A DNA stretch of 64,000 bases from contig NZ_CP077769.1 of assembly GCF_020386615.1 (NCBI RefSeq), positions 5,208,001 to 5,272,000 of the forward strand. The letters run 5' to 3'. The notes under the pieces were generated by a model. It had not been told where the DNA came from. It did no database searches and saw nothing but the letters and a program-made list of their open reading frames with translations. This DNA is from Chitinophaga pendula. Lineage in GTDB: Bacteria > Bacteroidota > Bacteroidia > Chitinophagales > Chitinophagaceae. Position numbers and translations under genes: made by a program. This document shows, piece after piece, positions 59,504-64,000 of this stretch (position 1 is the first letter of the stretch; every line of letters begins with the position of its first letter).

Positions 59504-59827
59504 TTAGCCTTCAGGATTAAACCCTTTGTAACCCGATCCAGGATTCTCATGGTCCCACCGAGCATTTAGTTCTTCCACATATTTATCACGATTTTCAATG
59601 AGATCTAAAAGATTTCTTCTATACGGTTCCGGAAGTTCCGGAAATTTTTTCATGAAGCGTTTTAATTCATTGGTGACATCTATCGTTCCATCTAAATAAC
59701 CCTGCATGGCTTCATGACCATACGGGAGCGGATTATCACGAAGAGCTATAAATGACCCTATATAATAGGAAGTCGTTGCTATTTCCAATGGTTTATGTTT
59801 TTTATCAAACTCATATTTAAAATCCAT
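59504..59827 (-). CDS. Hypothetical small protein
   Basis: 107 residues, soluble, charged, with no recognised family (EIATTSYYIGSFIALRDNPL, FMKKFPELPEPYRRNLLDLI). A possible metal-binding or structural domain. The gap 59343-59503 before it and 59828-60002 after it hold no gene. Confidence 0.5.
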   Translation of the reverse strand: MDFKYEFDKKHKPLEIATTSYYIGSFIALRDNPLPYGHEAMQGYLDGTIDVTNELKRFMKKFPELPEPYRRNLLDLIENRDKYVEELNARWDHENPGSGYKGFNPEG

Positions 59828-60002
59828 TTCATGTCTCCTCTAAAGTAATTACCATATAACATTAATTTTTATGAAAGTCAATACGGACAGGCATTTGCGC
59901 GCTATAAATACCCTTTATTTTGAAATTATTAATAGCTCGATTTGTCCGAAAAAGTTAATCCCCGGAGATTTGTACTGTCAAAATCAAAAACCACCTTCCA
60001 CC

Positions 60003-60179
60003 ATGAAAACAATCTCCATTCTCACAAGCATGCCTTTCAAATGCCTATCGGTATCTGACGGGCGACGTGTCAAACACACACGGTTAATCAACCGAGAGGA
60101 TGATCCCGACGCTTTTTTTCCTGCAAGCCTTTACCGGAACGGTAAGGCCTCCAATTCTTCCGGTGACGCTGAGGGTTAG
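60003..60179 (+). CDS. Small mobile-element protein
   Basis: 58 residues from the ATG at 60003 (MKTISILTSMPFKCLSVSDG). The leader AATCAAAAACCA (59982-59993) is the same as before the gene at 60341. Basic, with no recognised family. A hairpin terminator follows. Confidence 0.4.
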   Translation: MKTISILTSMPFKCLSVSDGRRVKHTRLINREDDPDAFFPASLYRNGKASNSSGDAEG

Positions 60180-60198
60180 CAGCTAACCGCCGGAAGCC

Positions 60199-60223
60199 GG
60201 GTTGTCCCTGTGAGGGGCAACCC
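60199..60223 (+). terminator. Hairpin after the small gene
   Basis: 10-bp stem GGGTTGTCCC/GGGGCAACCC (one T-G pair) with a 5-nt loop, followed by TTT. Confidence 0.6.
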
Positions 60224-60340
60224 TTTCACTCCGCTTTTTTTTTCCAACCATAAAACGCTTGCTTTCGGCGGGTGACGGCCGCGCCATGCCCGGACGCAAC
60301 GACGATCCTCTTTTTTTAAACAATCAAAAACCAATGTATC

Positions 60341-60526
60341 ATGAACAATCAAAACAATGTTCCGTCCCATTTGAAGTTACGCCCCTCTTCCGTTGACAGC
60401 GATAAGCTTGTCAATGATCGCGGCGATTCCGTGAAGAAAACCGGAAGCAACACGTATAACGTGAACGGCACGACATGCCATGGGATTAAATCGGTAACGG
60501 ATAAGGTTTCCAAGTGGGGACAATAA
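60341..60526 (+). CDS. Small mobile-element protein
   Basis: 61 residues from the ATG at 60341 (MNNQNNVPSHLKL), soluble and charged (DSDKLVNDRGDSVKKTGSNT). The upstream AATCAAAAACCA (60322-60333) repeats the leader of the gene at 60003. It is followed by a hairpin and the coupling-protein gene. No family recognised. Confidence 0.45.
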   Translation: MNNQNNVPSHLKLRPSSVDSDKLVNDRGDSVKKTGSNTYNVNGTTCHGIKSVTDKVSKWGQ

Positions 60527-60541
60527 CGCCCCTTTTCTAAA

Positions 60542-60566
60542 GGAACGGCGGCATGTTCGCCGTTCC
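60542..60566 (+). promoter_or_regulatory. Hairpin upstream of the coupling-protein gene
   Basis: 9-bp stem GGAACGGCG/CGCCGTTCC with a 7-nt loop, followed by GCCTTTCATTT, 28 nt before the start at 60595. Could end the small gene or attenuate the coupling-protein gene. Confidence 0.55.
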
Positions 60567-60594
60567 GCCTTTCATTTAACAAATAATCTTTTCA

Positions 60595-62109
60595 ATGAAT
60601 ACTGAAAAAATGAACCTTCTGAATACGGTTCTATTACGGTTTTCCGGCGGTGCGGTGTTTACGATCGGTGATGCGGTTGAAGGCGGTACCGGTATTTTAG
60701 GAAGCACCGGATCGGGAAAAACGCATGGAAGCGGCACCTGTTGGGCACATAGCTTTTTATCGCACGGTTTCGGCGGGTTGGTTCTGACAGCTAAACCGGA
60801 TGAAGTGGATTTATGGCGGCGCTATTGCGAGCAAACGAACCGGATCGACGATTTAATCGTCGTAGAGCCGGGCGGCCCACATCGCTTTTCCCTGCTTGAT
60901 TATGAGGTTTCGAAAAACGACGGCAATGTGTCCGTTACGCAAAACATCGTATCGCTGATTGAAACGGTAATTGAAAGCGGACGGGAAAAAAGCAGCGGAC
61001 AAGTGAATGATTCCTTTTGGGCATCCGCGCAAACAATGTTGATTACTTCCGTTGCATCCCTTTGTTTACTCGCCGGAGATATTTCCGTTCAAGCCATGTA
61101 TGACGTCGCCTTATCAGCACCGAAAGGAGATGAAGAGCGCGGTACGAAAAAAGAGGACGAAAAAGAAAGCGCTTTCCAGGTTATGTATGAGGTGGCGCGA
61201 GAAAACGTAATGTTACAGGTTGAAGCCTTCCTGGAAACGCTTGCGCCCGAGGAGCACAAGAAGATGGAAAAAGAAAAGCGCCTTGAAGGCTGGGTCATTC
61301 AGAATGTGTCCGATTATCGAATGCTGCTACAGATTGACCAATTCTTCGCCGTATCCTATCGCAAACTGCATAGCAAAACCCGCAGCATTGTGGAGTTCAG
61401 CTTCATCGGTTTTTTGTTTCAGCTTTTGCAAGAACCGTTTTATTCGCTGTTTTGCAACGGCCCGTCTACCTTTACACCCGAAGATTGCATCACAAAAGGC
61501 AAGATCATCATTCTCAATTTGCCCGTCAAAATTTATCAGCAAACGGGCCAACAAATCCAAATCGCCATTAAGTACGCTTTTCAACGGGCGTGGGAAAGGC
61601 GCGGCGTTTTGCCGGGTGAACATATTCCGTTCCTGTGGTGCGACGAAGCGCATTTATTCCTGCATCCGCATGATGCGCATTTCCTGTCCACGGCGCGATC
61701 CAGCATGATTGCAACCGTTTATCTCTCCCAATCTATCGTCGGGTATTACGCTAGTATGGGCGGAAACAAATCGGAATATAAAGTGAAGTCCCTGCTCGGC
61801 CTTCTCTCGACGAAGATCTTCCACGCCAACACCTGTATGGATACCAACCGATGGGCTTCGGATCTTTTCGGGGAGGAATACCAAACGGACCATCAGCGCG
61901 GCGTGCAGGTCGGGCGTGATTTTTCGCAATCTTATTCCGAAAGCGAGAAACTGTATAAGCGTGTACGTCCGGAACAATTCGTGTCCCTCAAAACAGGCGG
62001 CAAGAAAAACAACTATATCGTAGAAGCCTATATCCACCGTCAAGGCTCTCCCTTTTCCAACGGGCTTAACTTCAAAAAAGTCCGCTTCAGACAAAAACCT
62101 TCACTCTAA
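60595..62109 (+). CDS. Conjugative coupling-protein-like ATPase (VirD4/TraG/TraD family) without membrane helices
   Basis: 504 residues. Walker A GSTGSGKT at 36-43 and Walker B FLWCDEAHLFLH at about 344-355. GLVLTAKPDEVDLWRRYCEQ, FSLLDYEVSKNDGN and STARSSMIATVYLSQSIVGY are typical of type IV coupling ATPases, which feed the relaxase-DNA complex into the secretion channel. Unlike classical TraD/VirD4 it has no N-terminal membrane segment; the gene that follows encodes a three-helix membrane protein that may supply the anchor. GC-rich like the relaxase downstream. Confidence 0.85.
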   Translation: MNTEKMNLLNTVLLRFSGGAVFTIGDAVEGGTGILGSTGSGKTHGSGTCWAHSFLSHGFGGLVLTAKPDEVDLWRRYCEQTNRIDDLIVVEPGGPHRFSLLDYEVSKNDGNVSVTQNIVSLIETVIESGREKSSGQVNDSFWASAQTMLITSVASLCLLAGDISVQAMYDVALSAPKGDEERGTKKEDEKESAFQVMYEVARENVMLQVEAFLETLAPEEHKKMEKEKRLEGWVIQNVSDYRMLLQIDQFFAVSYRKLHSKTRSIVEFSFIGFLFQLLQEPFYSLFCNGPSTFTPEDCITKGKIIILNLPVKIYQQTGQQIQIAIKYAFQRAWERRGVLPGEHIPFLWCDEAHLFLHPHDAHFLSTARSSMIATVYLSQSIVGYYASMGGNKSEYKVKSLLGLLSTKIFHANTCMDTNRWASDLFGEEYQTDHQRGVQVGRDFSQSYSESEKLYKRVRPEQFVSLKTGGKKNNYIVEAYIHRQGSPFSNGLNFKKVRFRQKPSL

Positions 62110-62119
62110 ACTTTTTACC

Positions 62120-62854
62120 ATGAAACAAAACAATGCCGGAAGGCTTACGGACAACCGTAAGTCATGGCACCGCCATGTAGATACGATTTATCATTATTGC
62201 GCTTACCCGCGCCTTTTGCTGGAAGTTTTCATTCGGCGAAATTTCGGAAAGCGTTATTTCTCGTTGAGCAAAGCACTGCTTATGCTCGTTGCCCTGGCCT
62301 GTTGGCCCTCTGTTGTAAAAGAACGGTTATTCATCAGGCTTTGGCATTTGAACGAACTGGATGCCATTGCCTCAATGCCGGATGGGCTTTTCTGGTGGCG
62401 CTATGGCTCCTGGTACGCATTCCTTATTCTGTTCTTGTCGTTCAGCCTATGGCGCAAACTGGAAATAAAGCAAACAATGAACCGGTCCACACGCTATGCG
62501 GGCGATCTGCATCCTGTTTTTGATCGGCTGAAACTCGGCGGCCGGCGCCTCTCCCTGTGGACGATTGAGGTCTTATGCGAACCTGGTGCGTTTATGATCG
62601 CGGGCTTTTTGCTCTCGAAGGTGGGGCAGCGCCTGGGCGGTTTGCTGATGATCGCGAGTATCGGTTATTCCATCTATTCGATTATCAGCCACTACCTGAG
62701 AAATACGGAGATTTCTGACCGTCGCGACATCATCATTGATGGCCAGGAATTAGGGCGAGAGGTTATGAACGGTCTTAATCCCGTAAATATTGACCTTCCA
62801 CAACCCACCGTACCCGCGCGCCGTCCCGCCGATGATGTCGAGGATGTTTTTTAA
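62120..62854 (+). CDS. Membrane protein paired with the coupling ATPase
   Basis: 244 residues with about three membrane regions: SLSKALLMLVALACWPSVV near 50, RYGSWYAFLILFLSFSLW near 95, and FMIAGFLLSKVGQRLGGLLM plus IASIGYSIYSIISHY near 155-190. The C-terminal third is soluble and acidic (DRRDIIIDGQELGREVMNG). It starts 10 nt after the ATPase and is probably co-transcribed. Proposed role: membrane anchor for the ATPase; no family named. Confidence 0.65.
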   Translation: MKQNNAGRLTDNRKSWHRHVDTIYHYCAYPRLLLEVFIRRNFGKRYFSLSKALLMLVALACWPSVVKERLFIRLWHLNELDAIASMPDGLFWWRYGSWYAFLILFLSFSLWRKLEIKQTMNRSTRYAGDLHPVFDRLKLGGRRLSLWTIEVLCEPGAFMIAGFLLSKVGQRLGGLLMIASIGYSIYSIISHYLRNTEISDRRDIIIDGQELGREVMNGLNPVNIDLPQPTVPARRPADDVEDVF

Positions 62855-62861
62855 AGCCGCA

Positions 62862-62945
62862 GCAGTGCAGCGGGAAGATGTCTGATCCTTCAAAGCTGTG
62901 AGTCCCGGTCATTTCTCGCGCACTGCTCCGCTTTTTCTCGCACTG
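62862..62945. promoter_or_regulatory. Candidate oriT
   Basis: GCAGTGC (62862-62868) and its inverse GCACTGC (62920-62926), plus direct repeats TTTCTCGCGCACTG (62912-62925) and TTTCTCGCACTG (62934-62945), lie in the 168-nt gap directly before the relaxase start, the usual place for a MobF oriT. No nick site can be assigned. Confidence 0.35.
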
Positions 62946-63022
62946 TTTATTTGTTGTATACGGCCGTTACAACCTGCCGATTTTTTCCCGCTCGGATTTC
63001 AATCTCTGATAAAACGTTTTCG

Positions 63023-64000
63023 ATGATTCGCATGATCCAAAGCACGAGCGCCGCTCATGCCCAAGCCTATTACACGTCTTCGCTGTCACCTTCCGATTAT
63101 TACACCAACGATCAAGAGCTTCCCGGACAATTCACGGGAAAGCTGGCGGATCGTTTGGGTATTACCGGGGACGTGACGAAAGAGGCGTTTTTCGCGCTGA
63201 CGGAAAATAGAAACCCGCTCAATGGTACAGCGCTTACGCCTGTGACAAAGGATGAGCGAACCATTGGCTATGACATCAATTTTCATTGTCCTAAATCCGT
63301 TTCCATCCTGCACGCTTTAGCAAAGGACGATCATATATTAAAAGCCTTTGAAAAATCCGTTTTGAAAACCATGCAAGAAATGGAAGCGGATGGTGCGCAA
63401 ACGCGCGTCCGCATTGGCGGTGCCGATACGGATCGGAAAACGGGTGAATTACTCTGGGCTTCCTTTACCCATTTGACGGCGCGGCCCGTGGACGGCTCCC
63501 TTCCCGATCCACATCTTCACGCGCATTGCTTCGTTATCAATGCGACGTGGGATGATGTTGAAAAGCGCGTCAAGGCTTGCCAATTCCGCGAGATACAACG
63601 TGATATGCCGTACTATCAGGCACGCTTTCATAAGCGGCTGGCCGATAAGCTCCAGGATTTAGGCTATGACGTGAAAAAGACGGATAAAGCCTTTGAGATT
63701 GACGGCGTGCCGAAAGAAATCATTGCGTATTTTTCCAAACGCACCGACGAGATCGGGCGCATTGCCAAAGAAAAAGGGATTACGGATGCCAAAGCGTTGG
63801 ACGCGCTGGGCGCTCGTACCCGTGCCGCCAAGCAAACCGGATTGAGCATGGATGAACTGAAAGCCGTTTGGAAAGCGGAGATGCAAGACATCAGTACCGT
63901 TATAGGCGGCAATCAGGGCAAGCCGCTACGCTTTGCGCGGGCGAAGGAAACACAAACGACCGTAGCCAAGCAAAGCGTGCGCTATGCCCTGCATCATCAT
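63023..64000 (+). CDS. MobF (TrwC-type) conjugative relaxase, 5' part
   Basis: 326 codons to the window end; the gene continues beyond it, where the helicase part is expected. Start MIRMIQSTSAAHAQAYYTSS at 63023 is typical of TrwC-like proteins; an alternative ATG is at 63032. The two YY pairs (about residues 16-17 and 26-27) include candidate nicking Tyr residues, DINFHCPKSVSILHAL follows, and the metal-binding three-His motif is PHLHAHCFVIN (about residues 163-168). The relaxase nicks oriT and leads transfer of the strand. No type IV secretion channel genes are visible in the window. Confidence 0.93.
   Translation, partial: MIRMIQSTSAAHAQAYYTSSLSPSDYYTNDQELPGQFTGKLADRLGITGDVTKEAFFALTENRNPLNGTALTPVTKDERTIGYDINFHCPKSVSILHALAKDDHILKAFEKSVLKTMQEMEADGAQTRVRIGGADTDRKTGELLWASFTHLTARPVDGSLPDPHLHAHCFVINATWDDVEKRVKACQFREIQRDMPYYQARFHKRLADKLQDLGYDVKKTDKAFEIDGVPKEIIAYFSKRTDEIGRIAKEKGITDAKALDALGARTRAAKQTGLSMDELKAVWKAEMQDISTVIGGNQGKPLRFARAKETQTTVAKQSVRYALHHH

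Overview
The window looks like a chromosome segment of a Bacteroidota bacterium, most likely Chitinophagaceae (Chitinophaga-like). Evidence: two ECF sigma / FecR anti-sigma / TonB-receptor loci, one with a SusC/SusD pair; STN and CarboxypepD_reg extensions on the receptors; FecR proteins with a DUF4974-type C-terminus; and several promoters of the Bacteroidota form TAnnTTTG. The family assignment is inference; no rRNA or other marker gene is present.

Layout. 1-3.8 kb: the 3' part of a large propeller-type sensor kinase, a 1.1-kb tract with no G that ends in 50 C residues (almost certainly a sequence artefact), then a ThiF/E1-like gene whose 5' end is lost in that tract. 4.0-11.7 kb: sigma factor, anti-sigma factor, SusC, SusD and a secreted cyanophycinase, a probable uptake-and-degradation locus for a peptide polymer. 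11.9-16.4 kb: an ATP-grasp enzyme divergent from a MocR/PdxR-type regulator, then a 3-methyladenine DNA glycosylase, a small membrane protein and a secreted protein of unknown function. 16.4-20.1 kb: an RND efflux pump without its partner subunits, divergent from an HxlR regulator. 20.3-23.3 kb: an S9 peptidase, then an overlapping DUF4265 / ADP-ribosylation-crystallin-J1-like pair.

23.3-28.4 kb: a six-gene minus-strand operon encoding a caspase-like protease, a TIR-TM-FGE protein, a DUF1508 protein, a TerB-like protein, a membrane coiled-coil protein and a vWA-like lipoprotein. It resembles bacterial conflict (cell-suicide) systems and is the strongest candidate here for a little-described system. 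28.6-34.9 kb: a membrane protein / histidine kinase / LuxR regulator unit, small hypotheticals, a methyltransferase, and an SDR divergent from a second HxlR regulator. 35.1-41.9 kb: the second sigma/FecR/TonB locus with two lipoproteins. 42.0-43.2 kb: a GH43 glycosidase.

43.2-55.9 kb is clearly more AT-rich and accessory. It holds two paralogous immunity-like genes with remnants of toxin-like genes (an HNH fragment and a frameshifted polyvalent-kinase-like gene), an HNH nuclease plus membrane protein pair, an overlapping HEPN / DUF262 pair, a four-gene ABC-3C-like operon, an excisionase-like gene, a tyrosine integrase, and the 3' half of a tRNA-Met gene that marks an attachment site. Three copies of a GC-rich ~70-bp repeat lie between these modules. 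56-64 kb is a second mobile block with a serine recombinase, small hypotheticals, a conjugative coupling ATPase lacking membrane helices, a separate membrane protein, and the 5' part of a MobF (TrwC-type) relaxase cut by the window end. The right third therefore reads as integrative/conjugative DNA carrying defence cargo next to an ordinary chromosomal backbone.
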